Shown in pieces: positions 57,154-64,000 of a stretch of 64,000 nt of DNA. A model generated the notes under the pieces. It was not told the origin of the DNA, did not search any database, and was given only the letters and a program-made list of their open reading frames with translations. The stretch lies in contig JBJMGV010000007.1 in assembly GCA_045807725.1 (NCBI GenBank), positions 17,790-81,789 on the forward strand, read 5' to 3'. Each line of letters starts with the position of its first letter. Positions within the stretch are counted from its first letter, which is position 1. Source of the DNA: DATENM01 sp045807725 (GTDB lineage Bacteria > Acidobacteriota > Blastocatellia > UBA7656). A program made the position numbers and the translations under genes.

Positions 57154-58071
57154 TCACTTCATTCCGCCGCGCGCCATCTCTTGCAGCCTGGCCTGATGTT
57201 TGAGGATGTAGGCGTGAAAAGCGCGCATCGGCGACGGCTGAAAGCGACCGAGCGATACCATCGCCACCGAGCGGCGCAAATGATGGCCGTTGATGCGCAG
57301 CCGCGAGAGCTTGCCCTGCGACACTTCGTCCAGCACGGCCCACGCCGGCAACAGCGAAATGCCCATGCCGTGTTCGACCATCAGCTTGATGAAGTAAGTA
57401 TCGTTCGATTCGAGCGCGAGGACCGGGCGTATGCCGACGCGCTTGAAGAAGTCGTCCGTCGCATGGCGTATCGAAGCGCCGCGCTCGAACAGGATCATCC
57501 GCTCGCTGCCTATCTCCTCAATCGTCGCCATTCGTTTCGAGGCGAGCCGGTGGCCGCGCCCGACGACGACGATCAACTCGTCCTCGAACAACTCCGTCAC
57601 CTGCAAGTTCGGCGAGTAGACCGGCAGCGACGCGAAGCCGACATCGGCGACGCCGTTGAGTATGTCGTTGATCGTTTGTTCGGTGCTGACCGTCGTGCGA
57701 AACGAGACTTCGATGCCGCGATGCTCGCGCATAAACGACTCGAACAGCGGCGCGAACAGGTGCACGAAGGCTTGCGTGGCGGCGGCGGCGCGAACGCGTC
57801 CCGATGGCGAGCTGTCGCGCCCGCCGAAACGCTCGCGCAGGGCGTTGGCTTCTTCCGAGATGCGCCCGGCGTATTCGAGCGCGATCTTGCCGGCCTGCGA
57901 TAGCTTGACGCCGCGCTTGGCGCGGATGAACAGCGGCTCGCCCAGTTCTTCTTCGAGCGCCTTGATCTGGTGGCTGACGGCGGACTGCGTCAGGTGCAGG
58001 CGCTCCGACGCGCGCGTGAAATTCAGCGTCTCGGCAACGACGCGAAAGGTCTCCAACTGGGTCAACTCCAT
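57154..58071 (-). CDS. LysR-type transcriptional regulator
   Basis: A 305-residue regulator. The N-terminal winged helix (about 1-60) has FRVVAETLNFTRASERLHLT, QSAVSHQIKALEEELG and PLFIRAKRGVKLSQAG. The periplasmic-binding-like effector domain follows. It is read divergently from the small gene at 58253, with a palindrome and an AT-rich stretch between. The effector is unknown; nearby fatty-acid genes are possible targets. No strong ribosome site is visible (CGGAGGCGG lies near the ATG). Confidence 0.9.
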   Translation of the reverse strand: MELTQLETFRVVAETLNFTRASERLHLTQSAVSHQIKALEEELGEPLFIRAKRGVKLSQAGKIALEYAGRISEEANALRERFGGRDSSPSGRVRAAAATQAFVHLFAPLFESFMREHRGIEVSFRTTVSTEQTINDILNGVADVGFASLPVYSPNLQVTELFEDELIVVVGRGHRLASKRMATIEEIGSERMILFERGASIRHATDDFFKRVGIRPVLALESNDTYFIKLMVEHGMGISLLPAWAVLDEVSQGKLSRLRINGHHLRRSVAMVSLGRFQPSPMRAFHAYILKHQARLQEMARGGMK

Positions 58072-58100
58072 TATCCGCCTCCGTTTTTATGTGGATTTAA

Positions 58101-58122
58101 CCATCAGAATTTTTAATGATGG
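58101..58122. promoter_or_regulatory. Candidate LysR binding site
   Basis: CCATCA (58101-58106) and TGATGG (58117-58122) form a perfect inverted repeat with a 10-nt AT-rich spacer, 30-51 nt upstream of the LysR start. It contains a T-N11-A core. The -10 element TATAAT (58163-58168) lies 40 nt further toward the next gene. Confidence 0.45.
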
Positions 58123-58252
58123 GGATTATAACAATGAATTAGACGCATTGCACGGCATCTCTTATAATTTCCTCGTGTTGGTTTTTGAACAGCCCGCCGA
58201 TGCCGAGCAAGTGTTGGCGGTGGCCCAACCGGGCCAATGAGGAGGTTAAGAG

Positions 58253-58618
58253 ATGCCAATACCGTACAAACTGGATCACGTGATCGAACAGACCCTCAAC
58301 ACGCCGGGCGTGCGTGAGCAACGCGCGCTGAAGGTGCTAACCGGACTGGAACTCAACAAGGCTGAGGCAGGGTTCTTCTGGCCGCGCATTCTCGATCACA
58401 AATGGTATATGAGCGAGCGCCTGGGCCGTGACGTTGGCCTGCGCGTCGCTGCTGTGGATTACTTTGAAAACGTCTGGTCAGAAAATCTCTGGCAGCCGCG
58501 CCGCAAGGGTGTTTTGCGCAGTCTGTTCGAGACGATCTTCGGCGAAGAGGCGGTCGGCGAAACGTCAGTCGCGGCCTTCGAGAGCGCGCTGCACGGCACG
58601 CGCACGCTGGCGCGCTGA
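58253..58618 (+). CDS. Hypothetical protein with a WYxSExxGRDVG motif
   Basis: A 121-residue soluble protein with a strong GAGGAGG ribosome site. It contains LDHKWYMSERLGRDVGLRVA and AVDYFENVW, which resemble the C-terminal motif of DUF4032 proteins (WYLSExAGRDVGxxxAxxxYV). That link comes from memory and is tentative. The rest is Ala-, Glu- and Arg-rich. It is divergent from LysR and ends at a terminator. I cannot assign a function. Confidence 0.6.
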   Translation: MPIPYKLDHVIEQTLNTPGVREQRALKVLTGLELNKAEAGFFWPRILDHKWYMSERLGRDVGLRVAAVDYFENVWSENLWQPRRKGVLRSLFETIFGEEAVGETSVAAFESALHGTRTLAR

Positions 58619-58647
58619 TGTGGCGCAAGGTTGGTGTGAATGACGTA

Positions 58648-58690
58648 ACCGGGGCAGGGCGTTAGTAATTAAAGCACCTTTTGCCCCGGT
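58648..58690. terminator. Terminator-like stem-loop
   Basis: ACCGGGGCA (58648-58656) and TGCCCCGGT (58682-58690) form a 9-bp stem around a T/A-rich loop. A further GCCGGGGC copy lies at 58701-58708. It separates convergent genes. Confidence 0.6.
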
Positions 58691-58713
58691 CGTCTTTTAT
58701 GCCGGGGCTTAAA

Positions 58714-60132
58714 TTAGAGGTTGTGCTTCTTCTTCAGGTTGTGGACGTGAACCTTGGAGACGCCGAGTTTGCGGGCGGCGCGCGTCAGGCTGTTGTTGGT
58801 CTGACGTAGAGCGTTGCGCAGCAGAAAGCCTTCGAGCGTGCGCTTGGCCTCCTGCCAGCGCGGCAACTGGTTGCCGTCGAAGACGAGCCGGTTGTCGTCA
58901 GTGAAGACGATCTGCTCTTCGTACTTGGTCGAGACGCGATTGAACTCCTCGCCGAGCCAGGTGTCTTCGAGGCTGTTGAGCAGCTCGCTGGCGCGCAGCA
59001 ACTCGATGCGGCCCGCGCGCGTGTCGGTGTTGTGATAGGCTTCGGCAAGGTAGATGACCGCCTCTAGCTCAAGGCGGCGATTGGCCGCTGAGCCGTTCGA
59101 CGTGCGCAACGACTCGGCGGCTTCGCGCAAGGTTTCAGCCGCTTGCTTGAACTCGCGTTCGGCAATCTCTACTTGTCCGAGCGCGATGCGTGCGCGGACA
59201 AGCGACTGTACGCGGGCGCTGCGCTCGGCCTGCTCGACGGCCTGTTGCGCGTAGCCGACAGCCTTCTCTGCCTCGCCCTGTTGCAGAGCAAGTATGGCCC
59301 GCGTCGAGAGCGCCGCGCTTTCCACCTCGGCGTCGCCGCTTTGCAGTGACTGGCTCTCTTCAGCGAGCTTTTCGGCGCGCTCGTAACGCTTCAAACGAAT
59401 CAAGGCAGTCGCCAGTTTTAATTGCGACTCGGCCAGATCACGGCGAATATCGTGGCGTTCAAAAGTCGTGTTCGCTTCCTTATAAATTTCAAGCGACTCC
59501 AGAAAGTCGCCGAGCGCGCAACGCAGATCGGCCATGCCGACCAGCGACCGCCCATAGAAGCGTCCCTTCTCTGTGCCTTTGAGCAGGCGGCAGGCTTCCG
59601 CATAAAATTCTTTGGCCTGCTCGGTCTCGCCGCTGTCGGCGGCGACCGCTGCTTGCTCGGCAGCAATCAGGCCGCGCAGGTATTCAGTGCGGCGGCTCGT
59701 CCGCCCCGTCAGGTTGGTGTTCGCGTCGTTGAGCTTCGCCGTCGCATCGGCCAACTCGCCACGCTCGCGCGCCAGCCGCGCCAGATTCAATAGGGCGTGA
59801 CTGAGGCCGAACATATCATTTTGGAAGGCATAGAAGTGATAAGCCGTTTGCAATTGTAACGCCGCTTCGGGAAGGTCGCCTTGCCAGAGCGCGACACGGC
59901 CTTTGGTCAGTGAGAAGCGCGCGGCGACATTGATGTCGGCAATACGAGAGGCCACCTGCCCGAGCAATTCGGCAGACTCGTCGAGGCGGGCGAAATAGAG
60001 CGCGACTTCGGCGCGCACGACCATCTCTTTGGGATCATCCGTCCGCCGCTCGGAAAAGATTTCTTCCGCCGTCAAAAACTGGCCGCTGTCAACCAGATCA
60101 ACCGCAGTGTCCTGAGCCGCTCGCTTCTCCAT
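58714..60132 (-). CDS. TPR regulator with C-terminal Fis-type HTH
   Basis: A 472-residue protein. Nearly all of it (about 15-400) is helical with TPR-like repeats (AEEIFSERRTDDPKEMVVRA, ALLNLARLARERGELADATA). The last 45 residues form a Fis/NtrC-type DNA-binding helix (LRQTNNSLTRAARKLGVSKV). It lacks a receiver and AAA+ domain, so it may act as a DNA-bound adaptor or one-component regulator of unknown target. GGAGGG eight nt before the ATG at 60132 supports the start. A long gap upstream could hold its promoter and operator. Confidence 0.75.
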   Translation of the reverse strand: MEKRAAQDTAVDLVDSGQFLTAEEIFSERRTDDPKEMVVRAEVALYFARLDESAELLGQVASRIADINVAARFSLTKGRVALWQGDLPEAALQLQTAYHFYAFQNDMFGLSHALLNLARLARERGELADATAKLNDANTNLTGRTSRRTEYLRGLIAAEQAAVAADSGETEQAKEFYAEACRLLKGTEKGRFYGRSLVGMADLRCALGDFLESLEIYKEANTTFERHDIRRDLAESQLKLATALIRLKRYERAEKLAEESQSLQSGDAEVESAALSTRAILALQQGEAEKAVGYAQQAVEQAERSARVQSLVRARIALGQVEIAEREFKQAAETLREAAESLRTSNGSAANRRLELEAVIYLAEAYHNTDTRAGRIELLRASELLNSLEDTWLGEEFNRVSTKYEEQIVFTDDNRLVFDGNQLPRWQEAKRTLEGFLLRNALRQTNNSLTRAARKLGVSKVHVHNLKKKHNL

Positions 60133-60663
60133 ATTGTCAACCCTCCACAATGTAAGTAGAACGCAGCCTGAGATAGACCATTAGCAGAGAATACACAATC
60201 CCCTCCCACCTGATGAAGGGCACAATTCGGTACGTCTATTCTTCTACCTGATCCCTATTTTCGATTGCGAAATACATTACAAAACGTTAAACAATTGCTA
60301 TCCCCTTATCTTGTTTGCTTGTGAACATTCTAGCAGTAAATTTATCGAGCGCAAGCTTCTTATCGTAAAACCTTAACCGGGATATGTTTTTCTTCGGCTG
60401 TCCAAGACAAAAGTCGTTGCGTGAAGGCCCGCGCTCGCACGTTCTTCTATACGCTGTGAATTAAATGCAAAGATTTCATAACTGATAAGGCCGCCACTCA
60501 TTTCACGATTATCGGTTGCCGGGCGTTACCTTCACGAGCAGCCGGAACATCAGTTGCTCTCATTAGAACGTGTTTGCTGTCGGCCATACGGTCGGCGAGC
60601 GCAATCAGCCCGTTCGTGGCGCGGCGGGCAAAAGGGTTAAACCAGCCAGATCAGGAGGGGCAA
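60133..60663. other. Long intergenic region between divergent genes
   Basis: About 530 nt, AT-rich at 60190-60420 in contrast to the genes around it, with scattered CGAAA/TTTCG and poly-T stretches suited to promoters. No palindrome of the tandem-word class and no clear RNA gene was found. The right end leads to the ribosome site AGGAGGGG before 60664. Confidence 0.4.
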
Positions 60664-60876
60664 ATGCCTAAACAGGGAAGACCGGATAAGGACACCAGAG
60701 ACACGATGCGACACACGATAACCGGCGGCGGCGAAGCCGGTGGGCGCAGCGGCAAAGGCGGCAAGGCCGGCGGCGGCATGGGCGGCCAGGATGCCGGCGG
60801 CGTCAAAGGCGGCGGCAAGCGCAAAACACACGTCGGCAACAAAAAAGGCAGTCCCGGCGGCTTGACCTCGGATTAA
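60664..60876 (+). CDS. Small Gly/Lys-rich protein
   Basis: A 70-residue, very basic, low-complexity protein. More than a third of residues are Gly (GGGEAGGRSGKGGKAGGGMG) with Lys and Arg at both ends. AGGAGGGG four nt before the ATG and a perfect terminator after it show that it is expressed. It may bind nucleic acid or act as a stress-type disordered protein. The GKGGK run recalls KGG stress proteins, but the match is weak. Confidence 0.65.
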   Translation: MPKQGRPDKDTRDTMRHTITGGGEAGGRSGKGGKAGGGMGGQDAGGVKGGGKRKTHVGNKKGSPGGLTSD

Positions 60877-60904
60877 ACGGGCCGGTGCGGCGCGGCAATC
60901 CCTA

Positions 60905-60939
60905 CAGTTGCCCCTGACCAGTTGAATCAGGGGCAACTG
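60905..60939. terminator. Strong terminator hairpin
   Basis: CAGTTGCCCCTGA (60905-60917) and TCAGGGGCAACTG (60927-60939) form a perfect 13-bp stem with a 9-nt loop. It lies 29 nt after the Gly-rich gene and 2 nt after the stop of the opposing zinc-ribbon frame, so it can serve both. Confidence 0.85.
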
Positions 60940-60941
60940 CT

Positions 60942-61097
60942 CTATTCACCCGAGACGGCGTAGCGATGACCTTCAGCATCACTGATCCCGCTACCGGTCT
61001 CAGAATGAAAACGATGACCCAACGGGCAGGTGAACCACACAGCATCTTCGGTGGACGCCACCCGTCGGAGGGGGTTAAAGCACTTTGGGCATTTCAT
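60942..61097 (-). CDS. 51-residue zinc-ribbon-like protein
   Basis: Reading the minus strand from ATG 61097, the frame gives MKCPKCFNPLRRVASTEDAV then WFTCPLGHRFHSETGSG, and stops at 60942. CPKC and CPLGH with a downstream His form a plausible zinc site. It ends 2 nt before the hairpin terminator. A GAGG lies only 2 nt before the ATG, so the initiation site is weak. It is too short for usual length cut-offs. No known family is recognised. Confidence 0.5.
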   Translation of the reverse strand: MKCPKCFNPLRRVASTEDAVWFTCPLGHRFHSETGSGISDAEGHRYAVSGE

Positions 61098-61686
61098 AGC
61101 CTCATTTTAACACAGCTTTTTTCGATTGTGGGGGGTTTTCTTGGCCCCTGCGGTGCGCTGATTCTTATTCTTTTCTGCGCGAATTAACCCGCCAGCTTAT
61201 CGAGCTAAAAAATATTTACTTCTAATTATTGAAAATTATTCAGGCAGAATCGTGCCCCGATGGTATGGCCGCGATTGGCCGGCGACGGTTGCTTCAGGAG
61301 CGCACTCCTGGCATCGCCCTTAGGGGGGGTTGTTGTCCCGTAAGCGAATTCGTGCCGCCAACGACGCTGAGGCGTAAGCTGATTAACAAGCCTCTTGACT
61401 TTCCCTGCGACTTGTTTTACAGTCGCGCTGCTTCAACGACAATAAGGTAGGAACGCATTAAACCACACTACCCATCGTTGGGGCGCGCCTCGCATCTCTT
61501 GTTAAATTCCCCGGCTTTGTAGCACGTTAGCACAGCGATAGCTCTGGCCCATTAGCAGGCCGGAGAGAACGAGCCGTTCAGGGTCTTCGGGTTTCAAAGG
61601 GAAATCAACGCAACCTGTAACAAGGATGTCTACCCACAGACTGGCTCGGAGCGTTGTGTCTTCGGGCCGCTTAGGAGGAAGAGCAG
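61098..61686. other. Long intergenic region before the di-heme protein
   Basis: About 590 nt. It is AT-rich at 61195-61245 and holds scattered G-runs (GGGGGG near 61130 and 61325). TTGACT at 61395 could be a -35, but the -10 (TTTACA) has only a 15-nt spacer. The right end holds AGGAGG for the next gene. I see no clear gene or RNA. Confidence 0.4.
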
Positions 61687-62898
61687 ATGAAACACCTCAA
61701 GATAGTTGTGTTGCTACTGTTTGCCGTCGCCGCTATGTCGCCCTTGATCTTCACCCACTCGGTCGAAGGGCAGGGAGCAACCGAAGCGCCGACCACCGAC
61801 ATGGATGCGAGAACCAATGATTTGAATAACGGCTTCGACGCCGCTAACTTCGCCGCTAACAAGACGGCCTTCGAGGGGGTTGAAGGCCTTGCCGACGGAC
61901 TCGGCCCGTGTTACAACGACACCTCCTGCGTCGCCTGTCACCAGAGTCCCGATACCGGCGCGGCCAGTCAGATCAGCGAGTTTCGCGCCGGCCACCTCGA
62001 CGCCTTCGGCAACTTCGTTGATGCGCCGGGCGGCTCGCTCATCAATGATCGCGCCATCGCTTCGGCCATTCAGGAGCGCATCTCGACTACTGAAACGATT
62101 ATATCCCAGCGCATGTCGCTCAGCACGCTCGGCGATGGCTTCGTCGAATGTATCGACAGCAACGTGCTGATCGCCAACGTCAACGCCCAGCCGGCGGGGC
62201 AGCGAGGCACTCTCTTCAGCGTGCCGGTGTTTGAAGCGGGCAATGCCCCGCGCACGGGCCGCTTCGGCTGGAAGGATCAGCAGGCCAGTCTGCTGTCATT
62301 TTCCGCCGATGCCTATCTGAACGAGATGGGGATCACCAGTCGTTTGCTGCCGACCGAGAATTCTTCAAATGGTAACTCAGTGGCGGCGTTCGATGGCGTG
62401 GCCGACCCGGAAGATAGCGAAAACGACATTGATGCCTTCGCGGCCTTTATGCGGGGCTTGCGAGCGCCCGGTCGTGGTCCGATCACCGCACAGGTCACAA
62501 CTGGCGATTCACTGTTCACGCAGATCGGCTGCGCCGTTTGCCACACGCGCTCGTTTACGACCGCGCCTCCGGGTACATCGATCAACGGCGGAGCCTTCGC
62601 CGTGCCGTCGGCGCTCGGCAACAAGATCATTCACCCGTTCAGCGATTTCGCTATGCATGATGTCGGCACAGGTGATGGCATCCTGCAAAACGGCCCGGCA
62701 GGGAGCCGCAATCAGATACGCACGGCTCCGCTCTGGGGCGTGCGGTCGCGCATCCGTCTTATGCACGATGGCAGCGCACGTACGGTCAATGATGCGATTC
62801 TGGCTCACTTCGGCCAGGCCAATCCATCGGTCAACAACTACATCAACCTGAGCGCAACGAACAAGCAGGCGTTGATCGCCTTCATCTTGTCGTTGTGA
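61687..62898 (+). CDS. Exported di-heme cytochrome c-like protein
   Basis: A 403-residue periplasmic protein. The signal peptide is about residues 1-28. Two c-type heme sites, TSCVACH (near 75) and GCAVCH (near 278), fit a di-heme oxidoreductase of the DUF1111/thiol-oxidoreductase-like kind. Distal ligands cannot be assigned with confidence. It likely takes part in electron transfer or peroxide/substrate oxidation. AGGAGG nine nt upstream fixes the ATG. The next gene, 88 nt on, encodes a lipoprotein that may be its partner. Confidence 0.85.
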   Translation: MKHLKIVVLLLFAVAAMSPLIFTHSVEGQGATEAPTTDMDARTNDLNNGFDAANFAANKTAFEGVEGLADGLGPCYNDTSCVACHQSPDTGAASQISEFRAGHLDAFGNFVDAPGGSLINDRAIASAIQERISTTETIISQRMSLSTLGDGFVECIDSNVLIANVNAQPAGQRGTLFSVPVFEAGNAPRTGRFGWKDQQASLLSFSADAYLNEMGITSRLLPTENSSNGNSVAAFDGVADPEDSENDIDAFAAFMRGLRAPGRGPITAQVTTGDSLFTQIGCAVCHTRSFTTAPPGTSINGGAFAVPSALGNKIIHPFSDFAMHDVGTGDGILQNGPAGSRNQIRTAPLWGVRSRIRLMHDGSARTVNDAILAHFGQANPSVNNYINLSATNKQALIAFILSL

Positions 62899-62986
62899 TC
62901 TGCAACCGGCGCGCACGGTGCGATCTTCAACACTGTGCGCGCCGGCATTCTGCAATGGCATTCGATAAAGTAAGGAGGAACCGTTG

Positions 62987-63733
62987 ATGAAACGGAGAGG
63001 CATAAAGCAGCGGCTTGATGTGCGCCTGTGTCTGGGCGTGGCGTTTATCACGCTAATGTCCGCCTGTGCCAAGCCGCCGGATGCCGAAGCGCTGAAGACG
63101 ACCGAGAGCCAATCCATAGAGCCATTGCCGCCGGCCCCGCCGCCTGCGCCTTCACCGGCCACCTTGCCCGCGCCGACGCCGGCGGAAGTCCACGCGACCA
63201 TCACGCGCATCTTCAAAGAGGCCATGCGCATCACACCGGAAGCCGCGCCGGTCTTCGTCGTCGGCGACTTTAACGGCGATCAATCACAGGACATCGCCAT
63301 CGTCGTTGAGCCGGTCAAAGAGGCGTTTGATGAATTGAACAGCGATGTCGCGGCGTGGAGAATCCGCGACCCGCTGGCCGCAGACTCACCGCCGATGATG
63401 GCGGTTAAGCGCGAAGAGACGCCCGCGCGCCCCACTATTACCACAAGCGACGCAGCGCTGCTGGCCGTCATTCACGGCTACGGGCCGGAAGGCTGGCGCG
63501 ACCCGCAAGCGCGCCAAACCATCCTGCTCAAGAACACAGTCAGCAACGGCCTCAAGGCGCAGACGCGTCGTGCTGCGCTTGCCGCAATCAAGAATGCGCC
63601 GCCTCTGCGCGGTGATGTGATTGCGATGACTATCAACGGCGCGGCGGGTTTTCTTTACTACAGCAATTCGTCGTATGCGTGGTATGACCCGCGCACTTAT
63701 CGCGGCGAACTCGTGGCGCGCGGGATGCACTGA
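62987..63733 (+). CDS. Lipoprotein with an FG-GAP-like calcium motif
   Basis: A 248-residue exported protein. A hydrophobic signal ends in LMSAC (lipobox), then a Pro/Ala linker (PPAPPPAPSPATLPAPTPA). The main domain begins with VFVVGDFNGDQSQDIAIVV, an integrin-like DxNxDxxxD calcium loop. It ends with an aromatic strand (GFLYYSNSSYAWYDP). The TTG one codon earlier is less likely because AAGGAGG is eight nt from ATG 62987. The function is unknown; it sits after the di-heme protein. Confidence 0.75.
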   Translation: MKRRGIKQRLDVRLCLGVAFITLMSACAKPPDAEALKTTESQSIEPLPPAPPPAPSPATLPAPTPAEVHATITRIFKEAMRITPEAAPVFVVGDFNGDQSQDIAIVVEPVKEAFDELNSDVAAWRIRDPLAADSPPMMAVKREETPARPTITTSDAALLAVIHGYGPEGWRDPQARQTILLKNTVSNGLKAQTRRAALAAIKNAPPLRGDVIAMTINGAAGFLYYSNSSYAWYDPRTYRGELVARGMH

Positions 63734-63736
63734 GGA

Positions 63737-63764
63737 AAATGATGAATGAGAAATGATGAATGAA
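63737..63764. repeat. One-armed tandem word
   Basis: Two copies of a 14-nt word (AAATGATGAATGAG, then AAATGATGAATGAA) lie just after the lipoprotein stop. This is the arm style of the tandem-word family, but no complementary arm is present before base 64000. Confidence 0.55.
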
Positions 63765-63803
63765 AGAGGAAAAGAAATCTGGATTACCTATAGAGGATCT
63801 ATA

Positions 63804-63990
63804 GAGCGTGTCTGAGAAGCCCTGAAGGGGCAATGGGATTAAGTTAAGGATTCAGCGACCTGGAATCGCCAAGTTGAGGCAATGCAAATGGTTGAACCCA
63901 TTCAAGCTCTCCGAAACGGGTTTTTCTTAACTTAATGTCATTGCCCTGAAGGGGCGCGATTCAATAGCCCGGCGCAGCGCACCGGGTACA
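63804..63990. repeat. REP-like palindrome cluster B3
   Basis: GAGCGTGTCTG (63804-63814) is the exact complement of the B2 tail CAGACACGCTC. GAAGCCCTGAAGGGGCAAT follows, then an inverted pair ATTAAGTTAAGGA/TTCTTAACTTAAT (63838-63850 and 63924-63936). A second CCCTGAAGGGGCGC with AGCCCGGCGCAGCGCACCGG (63966-63985) ends the window. It is B2 in the opposite orientation. Confidence 0.75.
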
Positions 63991-64000
63991 CACAGCGACC

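Overview
The window is a GC-rich, gene-dense bacterial chromosome segment. The gene mix suggests Acidobacteriota, probably class Blastocatellia: S9 and tricorn-like peptidases, a GH1-RmlD fusion, a PPi-type phosphofructokinase pair, and many secreted TPR or WD40-like proteins. No rRNA or ribosomal-protein gene is present, so this is an inference from gene content. Most genes are housekeeping or central-metabolism genes with clear Shine-Dalgarno sites. One stretch of visibly lower GC (about 21.2-24.5 kb) looks accessory.

Layout. 0-9.5 kb: end of an MFS transporter, a DUF465 protein, psd-pssA (phosphatidylethanolamine synthesis), a HD-GYP protein with a response regulator, a zinc-ribbon protein, a UvrD/PcrA helicase and an acyl desaturase. 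9.7-17.2 kb (minus strand): HAD phosphatase, ROK kinase, threonine dehydratase, GH20 hexosaminidase and S9 peptidase. 17.3-21.1 kb: recF-gyrB. 21.2-24.5 kb: a frameshifted gene, an ECF-like sigma factor and a large secreted Cys-rich protein. 24.5-37.7 kb: WYL regulator, LLM oxidoreductase, selD (with an in-frame UGA selenocysteine codon), PEP carboxylase, two tandem PPi-type PFKs, a TPR protein, a beta-barrel-like protein interrupted by a TGA after its signal peptide, and a CCG-domain Fe-S protein. 37.9-48.1 kb: tricorn-like protease, tRNA-Gln with a broken integrase, then a four-gene saccharide cluster (glycosyltransferase, UDP-galactopyranose mutase, GH1-like, GH1-RmlD). 48.6-58.6 kb: lipoprotein, AsmA-like protein, amidohydrolase, acyl-CoA dehydrogenase, thioesterase, acyl-CoA synthetase, a cluster of DnaA-box-like motifs, a LysR regulator and a small orphan. 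58.7-63.7 kb: a TPR/Fis-HTH regulator, small Gly-rich and zinc-ribbon proteins, a di-heme CxxCH protein and a lipoprotein.

The most striking signal lies between the genes. At least eleven intergenic inverted repeats share one design: two complementary arms of about 18-31 nt, each arm built from tandem copies of a 7-12 nt word, around a loop of 10 to about 80 nt. The words differ between sites but come from a small set reused at distant loci (ACGAAGGAC, GATGAGT, CTAGGGA/CTAGAGG, GACGCGGC, CGCAGAGGA and others). Several elements touch start or stop codons, and one-armed halves also occur. A second, unrelated family of short GC-rich REP-like palindromes sits at 9.5, 30.9 and 63.8 kb.

Other points worth following: a probable Sec-containing SelD with a bacterial SECIS-like hairpin; the DnaA-box cluster at 57.0-57.1 kb; a Ser-Ser in place of the usual Gly-Ser cleavage pair in Psd; and an integrative-element scar at tRNA-Gln.
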